Shown here piece after piece: positions 26,693 through 39,463 of a stretch of DNA of 64,000 nt (the first letter of the stretch is position 1; each line of letters begins with the position of its first letter). A model generated the notes under the pieces. The model made no database searches. It saw nothing but the letters and a program-made list of their open reading frames with translations, and had not been told where the DNA came from. The stretch is from Elusimicrobiota bacterium (lineage in GTDB: Bacteria; Elusimicrobiota; Elusimicrobia; FEN-1173). The stretch lies in contig JADKHR010000001.1 of assembly GCA_016721625.1 (NCBI GenBank), positions 2,294,001-2,358,000 of the forward strand. The letters run 5' to 3'. Position numbers and translations under genes: made by a program.

Positions 26693-28508
26693 CTATTTTT
26701 TCTTGAACAGTCCCTTGAAGTCCGGGATTTTGAGGGATTTGGTCCCGCTTCCGGCCAGGTCGTCCAGAGTCTTTTTGATTTTCTCTTGAACCCCGGCCAT
26801 GTCCTTTTCGTTCAGGTTCAGTTTTTCCAAAGCGGGCCCCGCGCTTTTTTCGATGAGAGAGGTGAGCTGGGCGGTTTCCTTGTCCACCAGGCTCCCGATT
26901 TCCTTTTCCACATCGCCCCGGAGTTTGGCCACTTCCTGGTCCAGGGCGCCTTTCAACGCCCCGCGAATTTGGTCGTCCACGGTGGTGTTCAAAGCGAACC
27001 GAGGGTTTTGGATCGTGCCGGAAAGCTCCACGCCGATTTTCGCCTCGGTGATGCCTTTCAGCACGTTCTCCAAGGCGGCGGTCAGCCGATTGGGTTTGGC
27101 GGCCCCGGCGTGCTCCAGCGCCAAGCCGGCGCCGTCCAAGCGGATCGTCCCGCCCAGGGCGTCCCCACGGGCTTCGACGCGGGCGTTCACGTTCCCGCGG
27201 CCCCGCTCGATGGAAATAGGGCCCCCGTCCAGGGAGCCGAGACGGAGACCGTTCAACGGAAGCCCCGTATAGTCCGCGTTGATCTTCTCACGGGGAACCT
27301 CGGTGGTCAGGTCCAGAGTGGCGTCCACCTTCAGCGCCCGTTCTCCCGACCGGCCCGCCAACTGCAACACGGACGGCTTGCCGAGCCGTTTGGGGTCGGA
27401 GGTTACGTCCTGGAGGGTCCCCTCATAGGCCAGTCCCCCGGGCGTCTCCCCGGAAAGGGCGGCGCGCTTCAAATGAAAGGTCGGCCAGTGGTAATGGAAA
27501 GGGAACGGGATGTCTTTCCCCTGCCGGGTCGGAATAGGTTTCGGGGTTTCTTCCGCTTTCTTTTCTTTTCCATCCGACCCCGCCAGGCGTCGGCCTTTCT
27601 CGATCCAGCCGAGGGCCTTCTCCAGTTTCGCAGACCAAGCCGGTCCCAGGAGCCCCTTCGTCAACCCTTCCGTTGAAAAACCCGACTTCACCTGGGCGAC
27701 GGCTTTGTCGACGTCCGCTCGGCGCAGGCGGTCAATCTCCTTCACCGTCTCTTTGGCCTCGGCGACTTCTTTCCGCACATCCGTCCCTAGAGTTTTCACT
27801 AATTTCTGCGCTTCGGACAGGTCGCCTTTGAGGTCCTTCCTCTTTCAGGAGGGCCTGCACCTTGATCACGCCTTCCACGCCGGAAATCTTTTCCCTCTTG
27901 ACCTTGTCCGCAAACTCTTGGGCCCGGCGCGACAGGTCTTTCACGTCGAGGTTCTTGGTCCGATTTTTCCAGTCGGCGGAAAGGGCGGTGAGCCGGTCCC
28001 GTTCGGCGATGGCTTTCCGATAGGACGCGAGGTTTTCCGGAGAGACCAGTTTCTTGGGGTCGTAGGCGTCTTTCAGGTTGCCCCAGGCGTCATCGGCAAC
28101 TTTACCGACGGCCGACGGTTTTTCCTTGGGCGCGGAGGATTTCACCTTGTCCGGAAGCGCCCCCGATGTGCGCCGGGGGGTTCCGGTTCGGATGTTGGAA
28201 ATCTCTGCCGTTTCCACGATAAACTTCCGCCAAAAGAGGGGTTTCAGTTCTAATTTCAACCGCAGGGCGCCGACCTCGACCGCGTTCGTCATGGGCTCCT
28301 CCGGGTCCGTCACGGCCAGGCCCCTGACGGTGGCCGACAGGCGCCAGAAGCTGGTGCTGACCCCCGCCACGTCCACCTGGGCTCCCACGGCCGCCGAGCC
28401 GGCGGTTTGGATGGCCTGACGAATGCCGCGGTCCAGGAAAAAATGGGTCCCCGCCCAGACGAGGACGAGGGGGGTGAGAAGAAGCGCCAGCCGGCCCCAG
28501 CGGATCAC
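26693..28508 (-). CDS. TIGR03545 family protein (frameshifted)
   Basis: About 605 residues. One N-terminal membrane segment (ALLLTPLVLVWAGTHFFL) is followed by an AsmA/DUF748-like beta-rich part and long Lys/Glu-rich coiled-coil stretches. Two open frames, 27732-28508 and 26693-27799, join by a one-base shift near 27834-27843: VQALLKEE continues as KDLKGDLSEAQKLVKTLG. The chosen start is GTG 28508, overlapping the TIGR03546 stop (GTGA), which gives the family's short membrane-anchored N-terminus. TIGR03545 and TIGR03546 are adjacent in several phyla; their function is unknown, probably in the envelope. Confidence 0.78.
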
Positions 28509-29014
28509 GAGAGTTTCTCGTAGAGCATGTAGAGTTTGGAAACTTTCATGAGCTGGAACAATTTCCACTTGGACGCCACGGCGATCACGCGTTCCCGGTA
28601 GGTCTTCACCAGCCGGGTCGAGAGGATGAAGATCGGAGCGAAAAGGAGGAGGGCCGAGATCAAACTTCCCAGGACGAGGGTGTTGTTGAATCGCGTCCAT
28701 GGGAGGACGGGCGTGTTGTAGCAGGCGGTCCAGAAACCCCGGAGGGACGGCAGCGTCAGGAGAAATTCGCCGATGCGGTTGAAAACGGGATCGAAGAGAT
28801 AGGAGAAAAGAGAAAAAACGGCGACCGCGACCAAGGAGGCGCTTTTGTTGACGGGGAGGAGAAAGATCAGGAGAACGATCACGACATTGTGAAGGCTTCC
28901 CTTGGGAGTCAACCCGATGACCGCCCCCAAGGCAAACCCTCCCGCCAACGCCCGGGGGGACGCCTTCTCGTTCAGCGCTTTCAGGAATGAAACGAGGATT
29001 TTTAAGACAAGCAC
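28505..29014 (-). CDS. TIGR03546 (DUF2062-like) membrane protein
   Basis: 169 residues with three or four hydrophobic segments. The N-terminus has the DUF2062-like pattern ASPRALAGGFALGAVIGLTPKGSLHN, and a cytoplasmic basic tail follows. It starts with GTG; a -35/-10 promoter ends six bases upstream, predicting a leaderless message. It is first in the long minus-strand unit that runs to the MMPL gene and overlaps its constant partner TIGR03545. Confidence 0.85.
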   Translation of the reverse strand: MLVLKILVSFLKALNEKASPRALAGGFALGAVIGLTPKGSLHNVVIVLLIFLLPVNKSASLVAVAVFSLFSYLFDPVFNRIGEFLLTLPSLRGFWTACYNTPVLPWTRFNNTLVLGSLISALLLFAPIFILSTRLVKTYRERVIAVASKWKLFQLMKVSKLYMLYEKLS

Positions 29015-29020
29015 GTCCTC

Positions 29021-29049
29021 ATTCTATGGTACGGGGGGGACATCGTCAA
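29021..29049 (-). promoter_or_regulatory. Promoter for TIGR03546, predicted leaderless
   Basis: Minus-strand TTGACG (29044-29049), a 17-base spacer and TAGAAT (29021-29026), then six bases to the GTG start. Transcription would begin at or next to the start codon. Confidence 0.65.
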
Positions 29050-29126
29050 TCGGCCGAATTCCGTTTGTCGAAAGGGCCTTCGAGGGGTTCTGGGGATGCG
29101 GGTGGAGTTTTGACGCCGAGGTTAAA

Positions 29127-29720
29127 TCAGGGTGGCGTTGTTCCTTTGCTGTCCAAACATCGGACCACCTCGGCCTTCAGCTCCTGCATTCCTCGCCCCT
29201 CGCGGGCGCTGACCCAGGCCACGTCTTTTGGTGGAAGGCCGAACATTTGGGCGATGGTCTCGCGTTGTTTCGCGGCCAGGGTGGAGCGGACCTGGTCCGC
29301 CTTGGTAGCGACGATGCGCCAGGGGATCTTTTGGTCCACCATCCACTCGTGCATCTGCAGGTCCAGGGGGGTGGGGCCCACCTTGGCGTCAATGAGGCAA
29401 AAAACCATGCGCAGATTGGGTCGGCCCGTCAGGTACCCTTCGATCATGGGGCCCCAGTCCCGGCGTTCGTTCTTGGGGACCTCGGCGTATCCGTAGCCGG
29501 GAAGGTCCACCAACCATCGGTCCTGTCCCGCCGAAAAAACGTTGATCATCCGGGTTCTCCCGGGGGTGCGGGAAACGCGGGCAATCACCTGGCCGCAAAG
29601 GGCGTTGATCAGGGTGCTTTTTCCCACGTTGGAGCGGCCCACGAAGCTTACCTCCGAGCGGGAAGGGCCCAGGCGGGTGGGGTCGGTTTCACTGATTAAG
29701 TAACGGACGTTTTTCCACAT
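29127..29720 (-). CDS. engB: Ribosome biogenesis GTPase EngB (YsxC/YihA)
   Basis: 197 residues. TRAFAC GTPase with G1 GRSNVGKSTLIN, G2/G3 region TPGRTR and DLPGYGYAEV, G4 ATKADQV and G5 SAREGRG. Needed for late 50S assembly. It lies 20 bases after an unknown gene on the same strand. A TATAAT on the minus strand at 29732-29737 could give an additional nearby start of transcription, but no -35 is clear. Confidence 0.95.
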   Translation of the reverse strand: MWKNVRYLISETDPTRLGPSRSEVSFVGRSNVGKSTLINALCGQVIARVSRTPGRTRMINVFSAGQDRWLVDLPGYGYAEVPKNERRDWGPMIEGYLTGRPNLRMVFCLIDAKVGPTPLDLQMHEWMVDQKIPWRIVATKADQVRSTLAAKQRETIAQMFGLPPKDVAWVSAREGRGMQELKAEVVRCLDSKGTTPP

Positions 29721-29740
29721 GGCGACAGGCCATTATAACC

Positions 29741-30094
29741 TCAAACGAGGGGGAACGGGGATTTCCCCGAATTTTCGCTGGGCCCATTCTTGTAGGCCAC
29801 GACCTTTAGTTTTAACGTGATTCCCTCGGGATGGGCGTAGGAGAGGTTCTGGGGTTGCCGGAGTTTAATGAAGACTTCTCCGTCGGGGCCCTTGACCGTG
29901 ACCCCCTCTTCCATTGAGCCGGACCATAACCGCGCGGTGAGGTCCGTTCCGGGCAAGGAGGCCGTCATTTGGTAGCGGATTTTTACCCATGTGGCGGTGG
30001 CTGGAACCACCGGGGAGAGGTCGGCGACGCCCATGGACAGGGTTTTTACCATTTTCGGGTCCGGGGGGGGATGCCAATCCGCTCCGGTTTTCAT
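29741..30094 (-). CDS. Hypothetical protein, probably beta-rich
   Basis: 117 residues, no family recognised. Alternating hydrophobic pattern (WVKIRYQMTASL, EEGVTVKGPDGEVFIKL, GITLKLKVVAY) suggests a small beta-sandwich; there is no signal peptide or cysteine. The gene is encoded 20 bases before engB and divergently from nifJ. The coding potential is plausible because the frame fills the gap between two solid genes, but it could still be spurious. Confidence 0.5.
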   Translation of the reverse strand: MKTGADWHPPPDPKMVKTLSMGVADLSPVVPATATWVKIRYQMTASLPGTDLTARLWSGSMEEGVTVKGPDGEVFIKLRQPQNLSYAHPEGITLKLKVVAYKNGPSENSGKSPFPLV

Positions 30095-30199
30095 ATGATC
30101 GGTCCTCAGACTTCGCTTCTTCCGTTCGGTATCCCCGTTTTCCCCGCCCGTGGATCGTCACGGGCCGAACGAGATCCAAACCCCAGAGGTTTCCAAGCC

Positions 30200-33685
<3,486 letters not shown>

Positions 33686-33698
33686 AAGGAGAGCCTCC

Positions 33699-34701
33699 AT
33701 GCCCGTTGATCTCTCGACCAATTATCTGGGGATGAAACTTCGGTCTCCGCTGGTCCCCTCGGCGTCCACCTTGGCGGACGATTTGGACACCTTGAAAAAA
33801 ATGGAAGACGGCGGCGCGGCGGCGGTGGTGCTCCACTCGCTATTCGAGGAACAGCTCCGCCAGGACAAAGAAGAGATGTTCGAGCGCACCACCCAGGGCA
33901 CGGAGAGTTTCGCCGAGGCGTTGACCTATTTCCCCGAATCCGAAACCGCGATCTTGGGGCCCGAGGAATACCTCGAGCACATCGGGAAAGCCAAGAAAGC
34001 CCTCCGCATCCCGGTCATCGCGAGCCTGAATGGGAGTTCCGCGGGAGGGTGGATCGAATACGCCAAAAAAATCCAGGAAGCCGGCGCGGACGCCCTGGAA
34101 TTGAATATCTACGTTATCCCCACCGATCTGAACGCGTCGGGATCCCAGGTGGAGGACAACGCCGTCGACATCGTTCGGACCGTCCGGGCGGCGGTCAAAA
34201 TTCCCGCTGGCCGTCAAATGCAGTCCGTTTTATTCGAACATGGCGAACATGGCCAAACGGTTCGTGGACGCCGGGGCCAACGGGCTTGTCCTGTTCAACC
34301 GGTTCTATCAGCCCGACGTGGATTTGGAGAACATCGACATCCGTCCGAAAGTCCTCTGGAGCACGCCCCAGGCCGCGCGACTGCCTTTGACCTGGATCGG
34401 AATCCTTCACGGCCGATTGAAGACCGATTTCGCCGCCACCAGCGGCGTCCATACCGGCCGCGACGCGTTAAAGATGCTCATGGTGGGCGCCAACGTGGCC
34501 ATGATCGCCTCGGCTCTCTATCGCCACGGACTGAAACATCTCCCTCTCGTTGAAAAGGAAATTCGGGAGTGGATGGAAAAAAACGAATACGAATCCGTCA
34601 AACAACTTCGGGGAAGCCTCTCTCAGATCAATTGCCCCGACCCCTCCGCCTTCGAGCGAGCCCACTACATGCGCGCTCTCCAAACCCCGCCCGCGTCTTA
34701 A
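33699..34701 (+). CDS. Dihydroorotate dehydrogenase-like protein (frameshifted)
   Basis: About 333 residues after correction, a TIM-barrel flavoprotein related to PyrD. It begins MPVDLSTNYLGMKLRSPLVPSAS and has FVDAGANGLVLFNRFY and SGVHTGRDALKMLMVGAN. A one-base shift at 34203-34206 joins VRAAVKIP to LAVKCSPFYSNMANMAKRF. This DHOD-like clade is often next to nifJ, as here; its true substrate is not established and it may not make orotate. AGGAG precedes the ATG. Confidence 0.82.
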
Positions 34702-34787
34702 CGCATGCCCCTCGAAGGCCCCCGTTGTGGCGGCGAATATTTCGGCGCCAAGATCGACGCGGCCCTTCGGGGAGGGTTGAAAGCCCG

Positions 34788-35759
34788 ATGAGAGGAATCT
34801 TCGTCCTGACCCTGTCCCCCGCCCTATTTTTTTGTCTGGCGTCCACCTCTGGATGGGCGAAAGCCAAAACGGCCGCGGTCCCTTTCTTGACCTTGGACAC
34901 GAGCGCCCGCGCTTCCAGTATGGGCGGAGCCCAGGCCGCCGCGGTGAACGACGCGAGCGCTCTGGTTGCTAATCCGGCGGCCCTTCGCGGCCTGCTCCGG
35001 CCCTCCGCCTCCCTGTTCCATGCGACCTATGAGGGAACACTTTTTTTCGATTTCGCCGGTTTCGGCCGCCGGGTGGGCCGGGACGGCGCCTTCGGCGCGG
35101 GCGCCCAATTCCTTTCCCAGGGGGATGTTGAACAAATTGATGTGAATGGAAACACCACCGGCCACCTGACCCCCAACGACCTGGCGCTTTCCCTGGGGTA
35201 TGCCCGCGAGGTTTCGGGGGTTTGCCTGGGGGTGGGGGGAAAATACATCCAATCCAAATTGGTGAACACCGGATCGACCTTCGCTTTGGACGCGGGGGTT
35301 TTATCTCCGCTGTTCAGCCAGGGACGGCTTCGCTGGGCCGCCGTTCTTTCGAACGTGGGCCCCTCGATCACCTACGGATCCAAATCCCAGGCCCTTCCGA
35401 CCCAAGTTCGGGGCGGCGCGGTCTTTGCCGCCTCCCCCCGCTGGGACCTGGCCGCGGACGCCGTGTTTCCGAATGCGGGAGACTCTTATTTCGCCCTGGG
35501 CGCCGAATACCATCTTCCGTTGGAGGGTCCGATGAAGGTTTCCCTCCGGGGCGGTTACAACAACCAAAGCGAGGGACAAGATACCCTGAGCGGGTTCAGC
35601 GGTGGGCTTGGTTTCGGCGGGAAATCTTTCGGCCTGGACTACGCCCTGGTCACCCTGGGCGATCTCGGTCTCAGCCACCGCTTTTCCCTTAATTTCCGCT
35701 TCGGTCCGGAAACCAAACCCCCCACGCCCAAAACCTTTCCTTCCCGCCCGCCGGAATAA
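34788..35759 (+). CDS. PorV/PorQ-like outer membrane protein
   Basis: 323 residues. A signal peptide (LTLSPALFFCLASTSGWA) is followed by TSARASSMGGAQAAAVNDASALVANPAAL, trimmed here to the ASSMGGAQAA...NPAAL hallmark of PorV-like barrels. Alternating strand patterns run to SHRFSLNFRFG, then a Pro-rich tail. No FlgD-tailed protein is adjacent, unlike the other two PorV-like genes in the window. The upstream 86-base gap after the DHOD-like gene shows no clear promoter. The frame opens earlier inside the previous gene, but that part is shadow. Confidence 0.8.
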   Translation: MRGIFVLTLSPALFFCLASTSGWAKAKTAAVPFLTLDTSARASSMGGAQAAAVNDASALVANPAALRGLLRPSASLFHATYEGTLFFDFAGFGRRVGRDGAFGAGAQFLSQGDVEQIDVNGNTTGHLTPNDLALSLGYAREVSGVCLGVGGKYIQSKLVNTGSTFALDAGVLSPLFSQGRLRWAAVLSNVGPSITYGSKSQALPTQVRGGAVFAASPRWDLAADAVFPNAGDSYFALGAEYHLPLEGPMKVSLRGGYNNQSEGQDTLSGFSGGLGFGGKSFGLDYALVTLGDLGLSHRFSLNFRFGPETKPPTPKTFPSRPPE

Positions 35760-35872
35760 ACGGGAATTTTCCCTCCCGTCTGTTTTGTCGCCGAACCGCG
35801 ACGCAACTGAGGATTTCGGGTTAGGGGAGGTGGACAGGGGATTCTGGCTCCGCGTCGACGGGAGAACCTCGG

Positions 35873-36355
35873 TTAGTGAATCGACCATTGAATCCCTTTG
35901 GCGTCGGCATGGGTACACCCTACCCATGATTTTCCTTGGGTTCCAGTCACCCCGTTAAAAGTGTTGCTAATCGTCCAGTTCCAGTAGACCCAGTTGCCAT
36001 TGTCGGTTGTAAAGATTGCGTTTAGACCTCCTTGATCATTGGTGAAAACGGTTGTTGCCCTGTCGTGGATCCCGACTTTTGGGGTTGGGATCGATTCCAA
36101 ATACCGCCCCCCGGTCGTCAAGCAGGTCAGGCGGTCGGAAGGAAACAATCCTTCCGTATCGGCGTAGTAAATGGATATCGCGGACCGCAGTCCGCCCAGA
36201 TCTCCCTGTACGGAAGCGTCCCGGGACTTCTGTATTAAGTCCCCAAATTTCGGAATGGCTATGGCGGCCAAAATTCCGATGATGGCGACGACAATCATAA
36301 GCTCGATCAGCGTAAATCCGAAATCTCGAAAAAAACCTTTCGTTCCATCTTTCAT
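35873..36355 (-). CDS. Type IV prepilin-like protein
   Basis: 160 residues with the prepilin peptidase site G|FTLIELMIVVAIIGILAAIAIP after a short basic leader (MKDGTKGFFRDFG); Glu5 is present. The hydrophobic helix is followed by a pilin head with two cysteines (LTCLTTGG and VGCTHADAKG) that may form the C-terminal disulfide loop. The start is fixed by the promoter: the -10 box ends six bases before this ATG, so the earlier in-frame start cannot be used. No pilus assembly genes are nearby; it could be a pseudopilin. Confidence 0.85.
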   Translation of the reverse strand: MKDGTKGFFRDFGFTLIELMIVVAIIGILAAIAIPKFGDLIQKSRDASVQGDLGGLRSAISIYYADTEGLFPSDRLTCLTTGGRYLESIPTPKVGIHDRATTVFTNDQGGLNAIFTTDNGNWVYWNWTISNTFNGVTGTQGKSWVGCTHADAKGIQWSIH

Positions 36356-36361
36356 ATCTGA

Positions 36362-36390
36362 AGGATAAAGGGAATTTTTTTTCTTGTCAA
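36362..36390 (-). promoter_or_regulatory. Promoter of prepilin gene, predicted leaderless
   Basis: Minus-strand TTGACA (36385-36390), a 17-base A/T-rich spacer, TATCCT (36362-36367), then six bases to ATG. No Shine-Dalgarno can exist in such a transcript. Confidence 0.75.
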
Positions 36391-36516
36391 CCCCGAGCAT
36401 GGCGTGCCCCCTAACGCCTGGTGGGGAACCAGCCTGGAAAAACTTGAGAAGGGTTCTGCTTTTGCAGCGTTTATTCTAAAATTCGGGTGAATTTTATCCA
36501 CAGAAAGGAGTCTTCC

Positions 36517-37545
36517 ATGGGCATGAATTCGGTTGTTCGAGGGTTGATTTCGCTGTCTATCGTTGGTTTCTTGGCGGGGGGTGCGGTGGCGGAGTGGGAA
36601 GAGTCCGCGGATTATCCCTATCCCGTTCCGACGGGTCTCAAAAAACCGCCGGTGCCGACGGACAACCCCCTGTCGGACGCCAAGGTCGCTTTGGGGAAGG
36701 CCCTCTACTTCGATACTCGGCTGTCCGCGGACAAAACGGTCAGTTGCGCCACCTGTCACAACCCCAAAAAAGGGTGGACCGACCAGGCTCCCGTTTCGAC
36801 GGGAATCCGGGGGCAAAAGGGGGCCCGGAGCGCTCCGTCGGTGTTGAACAGCGCTTATTACGATAAACAGTTTTGGGACGGCCGCGCGCCGAGTTTAGAA
36901 GAACAGGCCAAGGGCCCCATCCAAAACCCCATCGAGATGGGCAACACCCATGAAGCCGCCGTGGCGACGCTGAGGGGTATCCCCGGCTACGGGCCCCTCT
37001 TCGAACAGGCTTTTGGATCGTCGGAGATCACCATCGACCGGGTGGCCCAGGCCATTGCCTCGTTCGAACGAACCGTGTTGACGGGGAACTCGCCCTACGA
37101 CCTCTACGAGGCGGGGGATAAAAAAGCGCTTTCCGCCTCCGCGCAACGGGGATTGAAACTCTTTTTCGGCAAGGCCAATTGCAGTGTCTGTCACACGGGG
37201 TTCAACTTCTCCAACTCCGACTTTCACAACATCGGCGTCGGCATGACCGCGAAGGATCCCGACCTCGGCCGCGAGAAAGAGACGAAGGACATGGCCCACC
37301 GCGGCGCTTTCAAAACCCCCACCCTCCGCAACCTGGCCCACACCGCGCCCTACATGCACGACGGTTCCGAGAAGACCTTGGAATCCGTGGTGGAGTATTA
37401 CAATAAAGGCGGTTTCCCCAACCCCTGGCGGGACAAGGAAATGAAACCCCTGGGCCTGACGAAAGCCGAGAAAAAAGATCTGGTGAATTTCTTGAAATCG
37501 CTGAACGGCGACAAGGTGGAAATAAAAGCACCACCTCTTCCCTGA
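36517..37545 (+). CDS. Di-haem cytochrome c peroxidase family protein
   Basis: 342 residues, exported (LISLSIVGFLAGGAVA signal). Two c-type haem sites: CATCH near residue 78 and CSVCH near residue 225. GKALYFDTRLSADKTVSC and FKTPTLRNLAHTAPYMHDG are standard CcpA/MauG-family regions. It reduces periplasmic hydrogen peroxide or oxidises a partner. A strong AAAGGAG precedes the ATG. Haem attachment requires a cytochrome c maturation system not seen here. Confidence 0.92.
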   Translation: MGMNSVVRGLISLSIVGFLAGGAVAEWEESADYPYPVPTGLKKPPVPTDNPLSDAKVALGKALYFDTRLSADKTVSCATCHNPKKGWTDQAPVSTGIRGQKGARSAPSVLNSAYYDKQFWDGRAPSLEEQAKGPIQNPIEMGNTHEAAVATLRGIPGYGPLFEQAFGSSEITIDRVAQAIASFERTVLTGNSPYDLYEAGDKKALSASAQRGLKLFFGKANCSVCHTGFNFSNSDFHNIGVGMTAKDPDLGREKETKDMAHRGAFKTPTLRNLAHTAPYMHDGSEKTLESVVEYYNKGGFPNPWRDKEMKPLGLTKAEKKDLVNFLKSLNGDKVEIKAPPLP

Positions 37546-37722
37546 TCAACAATCACCGGCACTCTTGGAGACGCTGGACCGGGGAAGGTGGGTGTCGCTC
37601 GGGAAAAAACCATGGCGAAAGGACGTCGGGCAGAACCTCTCTCAGAATGATTTCCCGTTCCGCAATTAACCTGAAAATACGCCGATGGGTGTTTTCTCTG
37701 GGTGGGAAATCAATCTGTGCAT

Positions 37723-37752
37723 TTGACATGAGGGGGCGGTCTTTGTTAGGAT
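37723..37752 (+). promoter_or_regulatory. Promoter of riboswitch-metY unit
   Basis: TTGACA (37723-37728) and TAGGAT (37747-37752) with an 18-base spacer, just upstream of the riboswitch. The remaining bases 37546-37722 hold no gene that I recognise. Confidence 0.6.
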
Positions 37753-37763
37753 TCTTGTGATTG

Positions 37764-37884
37764 GCGGGGCCCCGAACCTGCGTAACGGAAGAAATTCTGG
37801 GGCCACGCCTCACGGCGAGGCTTTAATCACCAACTTGCCCCGGCCGGCTCGAGGTTGTGAGCGAACAGGGTGCTAAAGCGGTCC
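37764..37884 (+). ncRNA. Candidate SAM-type riboswitch upstream of metY
   Basis: The leader shares a long conserved block with two copies at 41316-41384 and 41468-41586. Shared elements are CGGCGAGGCTTTAA, ACCAACTTGCCCCG and, about 35 bases later, GGGTGCTAAAGCGG. GCTTTA can pair with TAAAGC and GCCCC with GGG(T)GC, forming an H-type pseudoknot. The UUUAA...UUGC...GCUAAA signature resembles SAM-II/SAM-V aptamers. An upstream helix (GGGGCC...GGGGCC region) is shared with copy 3. A terminator follows, before metY. The class assignment is inference. Confidence 0.65.
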
Positions 37885-37906
37885 GAGTCCCTCAAGATTT
37901 TCTGAA

Positions 37907-37942
37907 GGCCCGCACCGCAACATCCGGTGGGGGCCTTTTTTT
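37907..37942 (+). terminator. Riboswitch-controlled intrinsic terminator of metY
   Basis: GGCCCGCACCG-CAACAT-CCGGTGGGGGCC followed by seven T's forms a strong hairpin 30 bases before metY. It lies 22 bases after the aptamer, as expected for transcriptional attenuation. Confidence 0.8.
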
Positions 37943-37971
37943 ATTGCCCCGCCTAAAAACGGAGTACTCCC

Positions 37972-39264
37972 ATGACACAGTTCGATAGCAAGCTCAAAGC
38001 GGAAACGTTGGCCCTGCACGGCGGGCAAGAGGCGGATCCCACCACGGGGTCCCGCGCGGTGCCCATTTACCAAACCACCAGTTACCAATTCAAAAATACC
38101 GAACACGCGGCCAACCTGTTCGGTCTTAAAGAGTTCGGCAACATCTACACCCGGCTCATGAACCCCACCACCGACGTTCTGGAAAAACGCATCGCGGCCC
38201 TGGACGGCGGCGTGGGCGCCCTGGCGGTGTCCAGCGGGCAGTCGGCCATCAGCTTGGCTCTGCTGAACATCGCCCAGGCCGGGGACGAGATTGTTTCGGC
38301 CGACAATCTCTATGGCGGCACCTACAACCTGTTCCACTACACGTTCCCGAAACTCGGTGTGACGGTGAAATTCGCCAAGTCCAACGATCTGGACGCCATC
38401 AAGAAGGCGATCACGCCCAAAACCAAGGCGATCTACGCCGAATCCATCGGTAACCCCAAACTGGACGTGGCCGACCTGGAAGGGATCTCCAAAATCGCCC
38501 ACGCGGCGGGGATTCCGTTCGTCCTGGACAACACCGTGTCGCCCTACCTGCTTCGTCCTTTCGACCACGGCGTGGACATCACCGTTTATTCCGCCACCAA
38601 GTTCATCGGCGGTCACGGGACCTCCATCGGCGGTTTGATCGTGGATTCGGGGAAATTCGATTGGACCAACGGAAAGTTTCCGTTGATCGCCGATCCCGAC
38701 CCTTCTTATCACGGGATCAGGTTCGTCGAAGCGTTGAAACCGATCGGCAACATCGCCTACATCATTAAAGCCCGGGTGACGCTCCTCCGCGACCTGGGAA
38801 CGGCGATCTCGCCCTTCAACTCGTTCCTTCTGCTCCAGGGATTCGAGACGCTCCACCTTCGTATGCCGCGCCATTCGGAGAACGCCCTGGCCGTGGCGAC
38901 CTTCCTCAAAAAGCATTCCAAAGTGGCCTGGGTCAACTATCCCGGGCTGGCGGACAGCCCCGAACAAACCCGCGCGAAGAAATATCTCCCGAAAGGCGCC
39001 GGCGCCATTTTGGGGTTCGGCATCCAGGGGGGACTGGAGGCGGGCCGGAAATTCATCGACGGCTTGAAACTGGTGAGCCATTTGGCGAATGTGGGCGATG
39101 CCAAAACGCTGGCGATCCATCCGGCCACGACCACGCACTCCCAGCTGTCGGCCGAAGAACAAAAGGCCACGGGCGTGACGCCGGACTTCATCCGCCTCTC
39201 CGTTGGGATCGAGCACATCGACGACATTCTGGCGGATATCGACCAGGCCTTGAAACAGGCATGA
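37972..39264 (+). CDS. metY: O-acetylhomoserine sulfhydrylase
   Basis: Makes homocysteine from O-acetylhomoserine and sulfide. 430-residue Cys/Met-metabolism PLP enzyme with VPIYQTTSYQF, YTRLMNPTTDVLEKRIAALDGG, SGQSAIS and the PLP lysine in YSATKFIGGHG near residue 211. The C-terminal LSVGIEHIDDILADIDQAL is typical of MetY. Controlled by the upstream riboswitch and terminator; metX, which supplies the substrate, follows after a repeat element. GGAG precedes the ATG. Confidence 0.95.
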   Translation: MTQFDSKLKAETLALHGGQEADPTTGSRAVPIYQTTSYQFKNTEHAANLFGLKEFGNIYTRLMNPTTDVLEKRIAALDGGVGALAVSSGQSAISLALLNIAQAGDEIVSADNLYGGTYNLFHYTFPKLGVTVKFAKSNDLDAIKKAITPKTKAIYAESIGNPKLDVADLEGISKIAHAAGIPFVLDNTVSPYLLRPFDHGVDITVYSATKFIGGHGTSIGGLIVDSGKFDWTNGKFPLIADPDPSYHGIRFVEALKPIGNIAYIIKARVTLLRDLGTAISPFNSFLLLQGFETLHLRMPRHSENALAVATFLKKHSKVAWVNYPGLADSPEQTRAKKYLPKGAGAILGFGIQGGLEAGRKFIDGLKLVSHLANVGDAKTLAIHPATTTHSQLSAEEQKATGVTPDFIRLSVGIEHIDDILADIDQALKQA

Positions 39265-39269
39265 TTCAA

Positions 39270-39456
39270 CCCCCACCCTCTCCCCAGCCCTCTCCCGCAT
39301 CAGCGCCTTTGGCGCCCCAGGGGCCCATCGCTCTACGATGGGCCGCAAGCGGGAGAGGGAGCTAAAGGCTCGCGTCATGATGTATCTTCTCCTTTGCTTT
39401 TCCGGCCTCTCTTTCCCTCTCCCGCTCGCGGGAGAGGGCAGGGAGAGGGTGGGGGG
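39270..39456. repeat. MITE-like element with long terminal inverted repeats
   Basis: The left arm (39270-39298, starting CCCCCACCCTCTCCCC) and the right arm (39428-39456) are reverse complements over about 29 bases with one or two mismatches. Inside are GGCCCATCG-CTCTA-CGATGGGCC and a CCCTCTCCCGC/GCGGGAGAGGG palindrome. It fills the gap between metY and metX and contains no gene. A core identical in type sits inside carA. Confidence 0.6.
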
Positions 39457-39463
39457 TTGATCC

